This document shows, one piece after another, positions 1-7,271 of a DNA stretch of 54,426 nucleotides; the stretch's first letter is position 1; every line of letters begins with the position of its first letter. The DNA comes from Owenweeksia sp. Its GTDB lineage: Bacteria > Bacteroidota > Bacteroidia > Flavobacteriales > Schleiferiaceae. A program made the position numbers and the translations under genes. A model generated the notes under the pieces. It was not told where the DNA came from and ran no database searches. It worked only from the letters and a program-made list of their open reading frames with translations. The stretch spans positions 1 to 54,426 of the forward strand of contig JANQPD010000027.1 in the NCBI GenBank assembly GCA_028285465.1. The letters run 5' to 3'.

Positions 1-1
1 G

Positions 2-1000
2 GCTGTTTACCGGGATTGTAATGATGATCCGGCCTGTTTATGCGGCCTTGATGCGTACTGGACGGAGCAATTGACAACCATTGAATGTAGCGATTACAAT
101 ATTATGTATTGGTACCACCCGGACTATTTAGGCAATACGGAATTTGTAACAGACTTTGAAGGCAATGCCTACCAATCGTTCTGGTACAGCCCGTGGGGAG
201 AAACCTTAAACCAGCGCAATAGTTTTGCCGCAACTTGGGGAGCCTTGCACCGATTCAATGCAGCTGAGATTGATTTTGAGACGGGCGCTATTTATATGTC
301 AGCCCGCTATTACCGGGCAAAAGACCACCCCGGGTTTTTAAGTGTTGATCCTCTAGCAACGCAGTTCCCGCACATGAATCCGTATAATTTTGCATTAAAC
401 AACCCGGTCAATCTGGTAGATCCCACGGGGATGGCACCAGTTATTCCCGGAGATGGAGATCCCACCAAACCGCCCAAGGTAGATCAGGGGCCTGAACAAA
501 TACCGCAAGGTGGTAATCCGAATATTCCAAGACCTGTGGATAATGGGGCGAGGTCATCCACCAGCAACCCATCCCAATCAGTAGATTTAAATGCCCCGGA
601 ATATATTGGAGGCCCCGGAATGCTGGAATGGGCCAGCACAGGAGGAGTAGTTGCCAGTATAAAAAGCATAGGATCTGCGATTAAAGGTCTCAAAAGGTTA
701 TACGCCATGCGGAAGGCGTATAAAGCTGCACAAGCCGCCAAAGCTGCTAAAGCCGCTGAAAGTGCTGCTAAGGGAAGTAAATTATACAGCGAAGCCACTT
801 TTAAAGCCTTTCAAAAGCAGTTGCAACAACATGGTAAGAGTTCGTTACTTAAATCTCAATCAAAAATTCAAAGGAGATTAAATGAACATCTAAAAAAGTT
901 GGATGAAATAAAAAAATCAGGAGGACATGCAAGTTCTGTTGAAAGAGAGATTAACACTTTCAAATCTCAATTACAAGCAATCGGAGATTTATTAAAATAA
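2..1000 (+). CDS. RHS-repeat core 3' end with C-terminal toxin tip (5' end outside window)
   Basis: The frame is open from base 2, so the gene enters from outside the window; the first internal ATG is at 71. It encodes the last RHS core segment, with the motifs YWYHPDYLG, RFNAAE and ARYYRAKDHPGFLSVDP, and ends at the conserved NNPVNLVDPTG boundary near base 430. After that comes a low-complexity linker, an Ala/Lys-rich helix and a helical tip of about 75 residues ending in SGGHASSVEREI...LQAIGDLLK. In RHS polymorphic toxins this position holds the toxin released from the core shell. The tip resembles small all-helical nuclease-type toxins, but I cannot name the family. A candidate immunity gene starts 5 bases after the stop. 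Base composition becomes AT-rich in the tip, as is usual for exchangeable tips. The RHS identity is firm; the toxin activity is inferred. Confidence 0.85.
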   Translation, partial: AVYRDCNDDPACLCGLDAYWTEQLTTIECSDYNIMYWYHPDYLGNTEFVTDFEGNAYQSFWYSPWGETLNQRNSFAATWGALHRFNAAEIDFETGAIYMSARYYRAKDHPGFLSVDPLATQFPHMNPYNFALNNPVNLVDPTGMAPVIPGDGDPTKPPKVDQGPEQIPQGGNPNIPRPVDNGARSSTSNPSQSVDLNAPEYIGGPGMLEWASTGGVVASIKSIGSAIKGLKRLYAMRKAYKAAQAAKAAKAAESAAKGSKLYSEATFKAFQKQLQQHGKSSLLKSQSKIQRRLNEHLKKLDEIKKSGGHASSVEREINTFKSQLQAIGDLLK

Positions 1001-1005
1001 AGATT

Positions 1006-1299
1006 ATGGAATACTCAGAGAGATTAAAAATACTTACGCAAAATTTAAGAAAGTCGGAAAAGATTAATTCTTTCGATAGTGCTGAAGAAAGAGAATCGGA
1101 TACTTTAGCTCATTCTATTTTGGATATAGAAGAATCCTGTAGAACACTTTTGAATCACCTTTTTCCAAAGCTTGAATCAACCTCTTTGTCGGAAGAAGAA
1201 ATTAATAACCTACTTCTTGACATAGGAGAAGAATTACGTCATATTTCATATCACATTAAGGACCCCAAATTTTATGAATACTTAAGAGAAGAAAACTAG
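1006..1299 (+). CDS. Small hypothetical protein, candidate immunity protein for the preceding RHS tip
   Basis: This 97-residue acidic, predicted all-helical protein begins 5 bases after the RHS stop codon at 1000. It has no signal peptide or membrane segment, so it is probably cytoplasmic. I recognise no family. Its size, acidity and position directly behind a toxin tip are those of an immunity protein that would bind and neutralise the RHS tip in the producing cell. Its stop codon (TAG, 1297-1299) coincides with the breakpoint where an unrelated orphan toxin frame begins, so it closes one cassette exactly. The immunity role is inferred from position only. Confidence 0.65.
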   Translation: MEYSERLKILTQNLRKSEKINSFDSAEERESDTLAHSILDIEESCRTLLNHLFPKLESTSLSEEEINNLLLDIGEELRHISYHIKDPKFYEYLREEN

Positions 1300-1607
1300 T
1301 TAGAATTATCGCTAAGGGAACAGAAAACGTTTACAAGATTGCCCAATCAGGAGGGAAGCATTCAGGGTTTCTAAAGAATTATCTTGGCAAAAGTCCTGCA
1401 GAAATAAATAAGGCGATTAAAACCCTAAAATCAGGTAAGAGAGGAATTAATGTCCATCAAGATAAAATTGCAAATCCTTCAAAATATGTTCCTAACTGGA
1501 ATACATTAAGACCGGGGCATCAGCAAAGCTTAATTAGGGGTTGGCAGAAAGAAATCACTAATAGTAGAGAGCAAATAGAAATTCTAAGAGGAATCTTAGG
1601 TAATTGA
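1300..1607 (+). pseudogene. Orphan RHS/polymorphic toxin C-terminal tip without a core
   Basis: A frame open from about 1278 to the TGA at 1605-1607 has no suitable start codon but encodes a coherent, toxin-like sequence of about 100 residues. It contains IAQSGGKHSGFLKNYL near the start and PSKYVPNWNTLRPGHQQSLI further on, and finishes with EQIEILRGILGN. From memory, this arrangement resembles tips of Bacteroidota RHS proteins, where it follows the DPTG boundary and a linker. Here the core is absent; the frame begins right at the stop codon of the upstream immunity gene. The fragment cannot be expressed as a secreted toxin in place and fits an orphan tip awaiting recombination. A small immunity-like gene follows immediately and overlaps its end. 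Confidence 0.6.
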
Positions 1608-1615
1608 TATACACT

Positions 1616-1831
1616 ATGGAATATTATTTAGAAGATACAATAAATCAGTTGATTGAAGAAGGTTTCGAACTCAAAAAAAATGCGCAGAACGAGTTTGAAA
1701 AAGGTAAACTATTTGGGTATTATGAGGTCATTTCGAAACTTTTGAACCAAGCTGAAGCTTTCGGCATTAGTAGTAAGTTCCCCAGAGAACTTCGCGAATT
1801 TAATGCTGAAAGCCTACTTGATAAAATGTGA
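1616..1831 (+). CDS. Small hypothetical protein, candidate immunity partner of the orphan toxin tip
   Basis: This is a 71-residue protein if it starts at the ATG at 1616. A TTG at 1604 overlapping the toxin stop would add four residues. It is acidic and predicted helical, with the stretch GKLFGYYEVISKLLNQAEAFGI in its middle. That motif resembles small proteins I associate with RHS tips in Bacteroidota, though I cannot name the family. It follows the orphan tip directly, so the pair was apparently moved as a unit. Keeping an intact immunity gene after the loss of the toxin's core would still protect against sibling cells that carry the complete toxin. That role is inference. Confidence 0.6.
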   Translation: MEYYLEDTINQLIEEGFELKKNAQNEFEKGKLFGYYEVISKLLNQAEAFGISSKFPRELREFNAESLLDKM

Positions 1832-1989
1832 TCAAACAGACTTGTGGTTTCTCAAAAGTAGCATTTAGCCCAAGTACGCTCTTTACATATTGATTTTTAT
1901 TCTTGCGATACTAGCCGGTAGCCCACTATACCTATGACCATACGGGCCAACGGCTGTTAAAAGGTACGTTAAACTACGCCAGCCAGGGC

Positions 1990-3375
1990 GTGAATGGACA
2001 AGCCAGTTTTGGCTACTATACCCTAAACCCTTATATGGTATACCCCAATGCCTACTACAATGTGCAGCACTACGATCAGGTATCTATGGCCAGCAAGCAT
2101 TACTATATGGGCAGCCAAAGAGTAGCCAGCGCATTGGTACACGAGCGTTATCCTTCTTTGGGGGCCATAGAGACCGGCCTCGGAGCGGAAACCGACCTTG
2201 AAGAAACCCTGCTGTGTATGGGGCTAAGCACCTCAGACTTTAAGATGATTGTCCTTAGAAGGGTAGAAGATTACAAGGACTATGTATCGCAGGATGATTA
2301 CGATGCGCTGGATGTAAGCCATTGCCAAAGTGATCCGGCCTGCTTGTGTGGCATGGACCTCTATTGGTCGGTAGGATGTGAGAACCACAACATCATGTAC
2401 TGGTACCACCCCGATTATTTGGAGGGCCGAGCGAAAAAAATCCATAAAATGGATTTAGCGAGGAGCCAGCCTGCCGCGTGGGAGGAATTTGTAACGGATT
2501 TTAACGGAGAGGCATATCAATCCTTTTGGTATAATCCGTGGGGGGAAACCCTTAGAGAACGCGATAGCAGGGTGGGTACATGGGAAGGACCCTGGCTATT
2601 TCATGCGCAGCACTTAGATCAGGAAACGGACAACTACTATATGTTACACCGTTATTACGATCCGATGAAAAGGTTAGGCTGGCTGAGTGTGGACCCCATG
2701 AGTGCGGCAAGGCCCTGGCTTACCCCTTACAATTTTGTGCAGAATAATCCAGTGATGAGAACTGATCCTACTGGATTGTTAGACGGAGATAATGACACCA
2801 AGTATGAGGACGAAGATGGAAAACTAATTGTTGAGACCAGAGATGGTAGTGATGATGTGGTAACCGTTCCCAAAGCCGAAGAAGCGAGTTTTAGGGAGCT
2901 TGTTGAAGTTACGCCTGAGAAGATGAGAGATTCTAAAGGGTGGAATGATAATTTTAAAGCAAAGTTCTTAGGCTTTGAAACTACAGATGATTTGAGCACA
3001 TTGGATCACGCCTCTTTTCAGTGGTCAAGGCAAAAGCTGATAGACTATCATCAGGGAAAGAGCTATGGCAACTGGGTTGAGTTTTTGGTAGCAGAGTTAG
3101 TAGGCCAAAACATCAACCCTGTTAATCACATGCCAATTCCAATAAAAGTAAGAGCTACACCTAAAATAAAGAGTTCTCCGAAAGTTCATGTTAAAAAGCC
3201 TGTAGTTCAAACCTCAACCAAAACCTCCACCAATGCCATTTCAAAAAACTCCTGGATTCAATTTAACAGGGAGATGGGAAGAGGTAAGTTTACAAAGGAT
3301 AAGTATGGAGGTTCTTCCAGACGGGCAAATGAAGCTAGGATGAGAGCCTATTACACATGGAAGGCCAGTAGATAA
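1990..3375 (+). CDS. 5'-truncated RHS core with a second, different C-terminal tip
   Basis: The RHS-like frame opens at 1915 just after a stop codon, and the first start codon is a GTG at 1990, so all upstream RHS repeats and any secretion signal are missing. Residues 1-262 match the other two core ends in this window (HYYMGSQRVAS, SDPACLC, YWYHPDYL, FWYNPWGETL, NNPVMRTDPTG). Residues 263-461 are unique and end in a basic segment (KYGGSSRRANEARMRAYY), the likely toxin tip; I do not recognise its family. Within the core, YHPDYL is interrupted by 21 codons of a palindromic element at 2422-2484 that preserves the frame. A membrane protein gene follows after 18 bases. As it stands this is a cassette rather than a functional RHS gene. 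Confidence 0.8.
   Translation: MNGQASFGYYTLNPYMVYPNAYYNVQHYDQVSMASKHYYMGSQRVASALVHERYPSLGAIETGLGAETDLEETLLCMGLSTSDFKMIVLRRVEDYKDYVSQDDYDALDVSHCQSDPACLCGMDLYWSVGCENHNIMYWYHPDYLEGRAKKIHKMDLARSQPAAWEEFVTDFNGEAYQSFWYNPWGETLRERDSRVGTWEGPWLFHAQHLDQETDNYYMLHRYYDPMKRLGWLSVDPMSAARPWLTPYNFVQNNPVMRTDPTGLLDGDNDTKYEDEDGKLIVETRDGSDDVVTVPKAEEASFRELVEVTPEKMRDSKGWNDNFKAKFLGFETTDDLSTLDHASFQWSRQKLIDYHQGKSYGNWVEFLVAELVGQNINPVNHMPIPIKVRATPKIKSSPKVHVKKPVVQTSTKTSTNAISKNSWIQFNREMGRGKFTKDKYGGSSRRANEARMRAYYTWKASR
2422..2484 (+). repeat. In-frame palindrome-containing element inserted in the RHS core
   Basis: The other two RHS cores read YLGNTEFVTD at this point. Here the three codons GNT are replaced by 63 bases (21 codons), a net gain of 54 bases with the frame kept. 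The insert holds a perfect inverted repeat, AAATCCAT (2438-2445), a 3-base spacer and ATGGATTT (2449-2456). The sequence GGAGG occurs at both edges (2421-2425 and 2481-2485). The structure resembles small palindromic interspersed elements able to sit inside coding sequence, as known for Rickettsia palindromic elements; whether this one is repeated genome-wide cannot be seen here. Confidence 0.6.
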
Positions 3376-3393
3376 TGTAAGGAATCTTAATCG

Positions 3394-3933
3394 ATGATAG
3401 AAAACCTTGAAGTCAATATCCAAAAAGGGAAAATCGAAATATCGATTCAGCCTGCAAAGGCTAACAGGTTTGTGCTTGCCGTTTTGTCAATATTGGTTAT
3501 AGTATCTTTTATTTTCCCACTAGTAGCAATATTTCTAGCAGTGTTGTTTGTTGAGCAACTGAATATTGGTTTCGGATATATTCTCACATTGATCATTTTT
3601 TGGGGAACAGGAATTTATTTTTTGAGAAAACTCCTATGGAACCTCAGAGGTAAAGAAGTTTTTACCTTAACTGAAGATGAGGTTATGCACTTCTTTGACT
3701 ATGGTTTTTTCAAGGACAAGCTTAGCACCTTTGAGTCTAGATCCCCTAAATTTGGCTATAGTTGGCTGGAAAACCCTGATGACATATACCTTATATCTGA
3801 TGAAGATTCTTTCAACGAGGTTTCATGTTACCTTGCAGTTGTTACAGATAGAGAGGAGATTATTAGGTCCCATTTTCCAATTACCTTAGACCAATTAGAG
3901 AAATTATTAAACCTATCACCAGGAGATGACTAA
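3394..3933 (+). CDS. Two-segment membrane protein, candidate immunity protein
   Basis: This 179-residue protein has two hydrophobic segments at about residues 27-52 and 57-76 (VLAVLSILVIVSFIFPLVAI, then GYILTLIIFWGTGIYFL), followed by a soluble acidic domain. It begins 18 bases after the stop of the second RHS cassette and overlaps the next gene by 8 bases (ATGACTAA), so the two are probably translationally coupled. Membrane-embedded immunity proteins are known for toxins that act at the inner membrane or in the periplasm, and its position suggests that role. I recognise no specific family. Whether the gene is expressed without the upstream RHS promoter is unclear. Confidence 0.6.
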   Translation: MIENLEVNIQKGKIEISIQPAKANRFVLAVLSILVIVSFIFPLVAIFLAVLFVEQLNIGFGYILTLIIFWGTGIYFLRKLLWNLRGKEVFTLTEDEVMHFFDYGFFKDKLSTFESRSPKFGYSWLENPDDIYLISDEDSFNEVSCYLAVVTDREEIIRSHFPITLDQLEKLLNLSPGDD

Positions 3934-4675
3934 ACAGTTGTTGATGATATTGTCTGTTTTTATAGGTACTTACTCCTTTTGCCAAACTGACGAACAAGAC
4001 CAAACCAGGAAATGGATCGATGAACATAATATCATGCTCAATAGTCCAATTGGACCCGAAGGATTTAGTCACTTTATAGACTGTGACTCCAATCATTCGT
4101 ACAGAAGGACCTTTGGCGACTCAATTATTCTCTATTCCAGAGGAGGATCAATTTCGGAAAATCTGGAGAAATTCAAAGAATCAGTACAATCAGAGGACTT
4201 TAATGTAACTCGTTACCCGACTGATATTCAGAAAGATGGATCGGTGATAATGACGGTATTGGAAAAGCAAATTTTTGTATGGAGCAATGATACTCTGTAT
4301 TTATGGGATGACTTTAACCGCACCGAATTGGCAGATTATATGGTTGTATTGAAAAGATATTCTAATGGTGAGATTAGCTTGAAGGAATATAAAAAGGAAG
4401 CCGAAGAGCTATCCCAAAAAGATTATGATTTCTCTCCAGAGTTTAAGCCTATCTATTTTAAAGGTGTCTTTGATGACAATGATTCACATTCATTTCATGA
4501 TAGCCTTGATTTAAATGATGAAAGAATCTTTTTAACTGATAAGTGGGAGGGAAATAAGAAAACATATATCGCCTTCACTTTTGAATCCTACAGATCACAA
4601 CACTTTCTTCTCATTGAGCATGAGAAAGCATTAGATATTCAAAGTTGTGCAGGGGGGCGTGTTCATCTTCGGTAG
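3926..4675 (+). CDS. Secreted hypothetical protein
   Basis: This 249-residue protein starts with a signal peptide (MTKQLLMILSVFIGTYSFCQ) and has a soluble, acidic and aromatic-rich remainder without repeats or membrane segments. Its start overlaps the end of the preceding membrane protein by 8 bases, suggesting co-translation. With that gene it sits directly behind the second RHS cassette, so it may be a second, periplasmic immunity component or an unrelated cargo gene. No family was recognised. The stop lies 23 bases before the T9SS protein that follows. Confidence 0.55.
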   Translation: MTKQLLMILSVFIGTYSFCQTDEQDQTRKWIDEHNIMLNSPIGPEGFSHFIDCDSNHSYRRTFGDSIILYSRGGSISENLEKFKESVQSEDFNVTRYPTDIQKDGSVIMTVLEKQIFVWSNDTLYLWDDFNRTELADYMVVLKRYSNGEISLKEYKKEAEELSQKDYDFSPEFKPIYFKGVFDDNDSHSFHDSLDLNDERIFLTDKWEGNKKTYIAFTFESYRSQHFLLIEHEKALDIQSCAGGRVHLR

Positions 4676-4698
4676 TATGTTGCTACAAACTATATATA

Positions 4699-6780
4699 AT
4701 GCGATTATTTATTTCCACACTATTGTCTTCTTTCCTTTTCCATTGCGGATTATCACAAATTCCGGCCAATGATTGGGTAAAGACTTTTGGTGGGCCTGGG
4801 CGTGAGTTGGCCTTAGAAAGCAAGATTGATCCTTCTGGAAACATAGTAACCGTAGGTTTTTATAATGACTCGGTTGATCTTGATCCAGGGACAGGCGTCT
4901 ATGGAATAGCAACACACGGGGATAATGATGCCTTTATTCAGAAACTAGACGCTAATGGTAATTTTATATGGGCAAAAGTTATCCATAGTACCACATCTCT
5001 AGGGGCTTATAGCGTAGACTTTGACAAAAATGGTAATGTTTATGTCACCGGTGGGTTTTCAGGTCCGAGTGTGGATTTTGATCCAGATCCTGTAACTACC
5101 CATTATCTTACAAGGGGTCCGCAGGAATCGAGAGGATTCTATACTTTGAAGCTGGACGGATCGGGGAATTTTGTTTGGGCTACTGCCCAGACGGGAAGGG
5201 ATGTTGTAAGGCGTATTATCACCGATAGTGTTGGTAACTCTTATTGTATGTTTGCTTTTCTTGGTCAGTTTGATCTTGATCCTTCTCCTTCCGGAACAAA
5301 CTTCACTTCATCATCTTTTGTACAAACGGTTATTCAAAAACTGGATAGCGCTGGGAATCTTGTTTGGTCCCGTCTCTTGAGCAGCACTTCTGGTTTTCAA
5401 GGCCAAGAACTTGTGTTAACCTCTCAAGGTGAAGTAGTCTTAGTTGGAGCTTTCAAGGGCACATGTAATCTACAAAGTGCAGGGGTCTTGGTGAACAATA
5501 CCTCAGAAGATAAAGGAATAGTAGTCACTTTGGATGATGCTGGTACTTATCAAAAGGCTTTCTTTTTTCAAGGTTCAGGCTATTGCGAGATATCTGATGT
5601 GGTGTCAGATGCTAATCAAAATCTGTACTTAGCCGGGAGGTTTGATGGAGTGGTGGATTTAAACCCTGGTCCTTCCGGGACCTCTAATACTCCAAATCAC
5701 GAAGGGTTGTTTGTAGCGAAGTACAACAACCTGGATTCTCTTCTTTGGTATGACACATATGAAACTGACCTTAATTTGAACCCTTTGGATCCGAATGTTG
5801 TGGCGGACATAACAATTGATCAGAGTATGAACCTTTTTATTACAGGACAATTTGATCAAGATTTGGTTCATTCCCAGGCTACCCTTACTAGCAATGGAGA
5901 CTTAGATATTTTTCTGGCACAATATGATAGTGCAGGTACCCCTTTATGGCTGGACCATATAGGTGCCGGTAGCCGTGATGAGTCCGTTAGCCTCCTGGTA
6001 AATCAGGATAACTTCCTGCACCTTACAGGTAGATATAGCGGAAACGTTGCCTTTGATCCTTCTAAACCCAATACTACTGTAAACGCAGCCAGCACTGGAA
6101 ATATCTTCATCGTAAAATTTAATAAATGTAATGATACGGGGGACTCTGTTATAGCTAAACAAATCTCGGCCTGCGCTTACTTTACTATTCCAGACGGTAC
6201 AGTAATCTACAGTGGGAATGGGAATTTTTTGTATATCGATTCCATTGCGCGGGACCAACACGGTTGCGATTCTGTTCTTATACTGCATGAAGTTGTCTTT
6301 GGCATTTCTCCACAAGCCAGTATAGCGCCCATCACGAACGGCTTTACCTGGCTTGGTGCAGACTCTCTGGATATTAACTCCACGCTTCAATGGTATGATT
6401 GCAATACCAATCAGCCAATTCCAGGCGCGACAGACACAACTTTTTTTCCTACTGAACCAGGGAGCTACTCTCTTTTAGTAACAAAAGATGGATGTACAGT
6501 GAATTCTTCTTGTCTTGATATAAGTGAGATCCAAATTGGTTTAGCGGAATCCTCCCTTGATGTCATTTCTATTTATCCAAACCCCGTTACAAGTCTCCTT
6601 TATATTAATGCTGGGCCATTTGAAGCTGAACAAGTTTTGCTCTACACGATATCAGGAAAGCTGCTTTTACAAACTAAAGAGGCCCGTGTTTTAGACCTAT
6701 CACAATTGAGTTCAGGGCTTTATGTCCTTATTTTTGAAATCAAAGACAAAACCTTTAGTACTAAGTTTATAAAAGAATAA
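4699..6780 (+). CDS. T9SS-exported beta-propeller-repeat protein
   Basis: The frame is open from 4645, but the ATG at 4699 gives a proper signal peptide (MRLFISTLLSSFLFHCGLSQ), so I place the start there (693 residues). Residues about 25-490 are repeats of the form GNVYVTGGFSG...VDFDP and LDANGNFIWAKV, typical of bacterial SBBP-type beta-propeller repeats. The C-terminus (YPNPV, then SGKLLLQTK and LSSGLYVLIFE...KFIKE) is a Por-secretion-tail domain that directs export through the type IX system and attachment to or release from the cell surface. It is read in the same direction as the RHS cassettes on both sides but is not obviously part of them. The role is unknown; a surface-exposed protein is expected. 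Confidence 0.8.
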   Translation: MRLFISTLLSSFLFHCGLSQIPANDWVKTFGGPGRELALESKIDPSGNIVTVGFYNDSVDLDPGTGVYGIATHGDNDAFIQKLDANGNFIWAKVIHSTTSLGAYSVDFDKNGNVYVTGGFSGPSVDFDPDPVTTHYLTRGPQESRGFYTLKLDGSGNFVWATAQTGRDVVRRIITDSVGNSYCMFAFLGQFDLDPSPSGTNFTSSSFVQTVIQKLDSAGNLVWSRLLSSTSGFQGQELVLTSQGEVVLVGAFKGTCNLQSAGVLVNNTSEDKGIVVTLDDAGTYQKAFFFQGSGYCEISDVVSDANQNLYLAGRFDGVVDLNPGPSGTSNTPNHEGLFVAKYNNLDSLLWYDTYETDLNLNPLDPNVVADITIDQSMNLFITGQFDQDLVHSQATLTSNGDLDIFLAQYDSAGTPLWLDHIGAGSRDESVSLLVNQDNFLHLTGRYSGNVAFDPSKPNTTVNAASTGNIFIVKFNKCNDTGDSVIAKQISACAYFTIPDGTVIYSGNGNFLYIDSIARDQHGCDSVLILHEVVFGISPQASIAPITNGFTWLGADSLDINSTLQWYDCNTNQPIPGATDTTFFPTEPGSYSLLVTKDGCTVNSSCLDISEIQIGLAESSLDVISIYPNPVTSLLYINAGPFEAEQVLLYTISGKLLLQTKEARVLDLSQLSSGLYVLIFEIKDKTFSTKFIKE

Positions 6781-7271
6781 CCTAGCAACGGTTCCATCCA
6801 AAGGTCTGAAACCCTTCTGTAGGATAACACTGCTGATCCTGTTATCACAAAAAAAATCAGAATCATTTAAGCCTGGACGATCTTTAGCCTAGACTCAAAC
6901 CGCCAGATCCTACCTTTTATTTTTAGTAGTGCATGATGTTTGGAACGGTTCATAAGATCATAGTAGGCGTTGGCCGTTTCTGAGAATACCTCTTGCCATT
7001 CGAGGTTAGTGTTAAGGTTGTAATTGATGATCAATTTACGCTCCCGTTCGTACTGTCCTTCCATCGCATGCGGTCCTTTTAAATGTGCCAACCTTGCGGA
7101 TATCCAGTAATGGGTTAAGTTACGCAAGAGCGTACAACCGCTTTTTCTAATGCCCATAACCAAACCGATAAAGAATACCGCTGGACTCAGGTAGAGCAAG
7201 GGCTATTCCTGTTTGAGCATAAAACCACCGTAGCCGGAGACAATGGCCCCGGGAGCAACAGTGCCGATCAG
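6781..7271. other. Junction region between the T9SS gene and the third RHS cassette
   Basis: This stretch lacks a confident gene. It starts with a short hairpin (GATAACA at 6823-6829 paired with TGTTATC at 6840-6846). A minus-strand frame (about 6867-7118, possibly beginning as far right as 7199) encodes a plausible protein tail, listed separately. From 7119 the plus strand is open in the RHS frame (ending in NSADQMNTSAFYDS), so RHS coding sequence extends at least 51 codons upstream of the first ATG at 7272. The RHS gene therefore lost its 5' part at a breakpoint near 7118. Confidence 0.5.
6867..7118 (-). pseudogene. Possible 3' remnant of an unidentified gene
   Basis: On the minus strand about 84 codons read as a plausible basic protein C-terminus (THYWISARLAHLKGPHAMEG, then NLEWQEVFSETANAYYDL and IWRFESRLKIVQA) before a TAA at 6867-6869. 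The open frame continues to 7199, but that part is antisense to RHS coding sequence and is probably a shadow. The segment lies exactly where the third RHS copy lost its 5' end, so it may be a leftover of whatever recombined there. I could not assign a family; a transposase or plasmid-protein remnant is possible but unproven. Confidence 0.25.
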
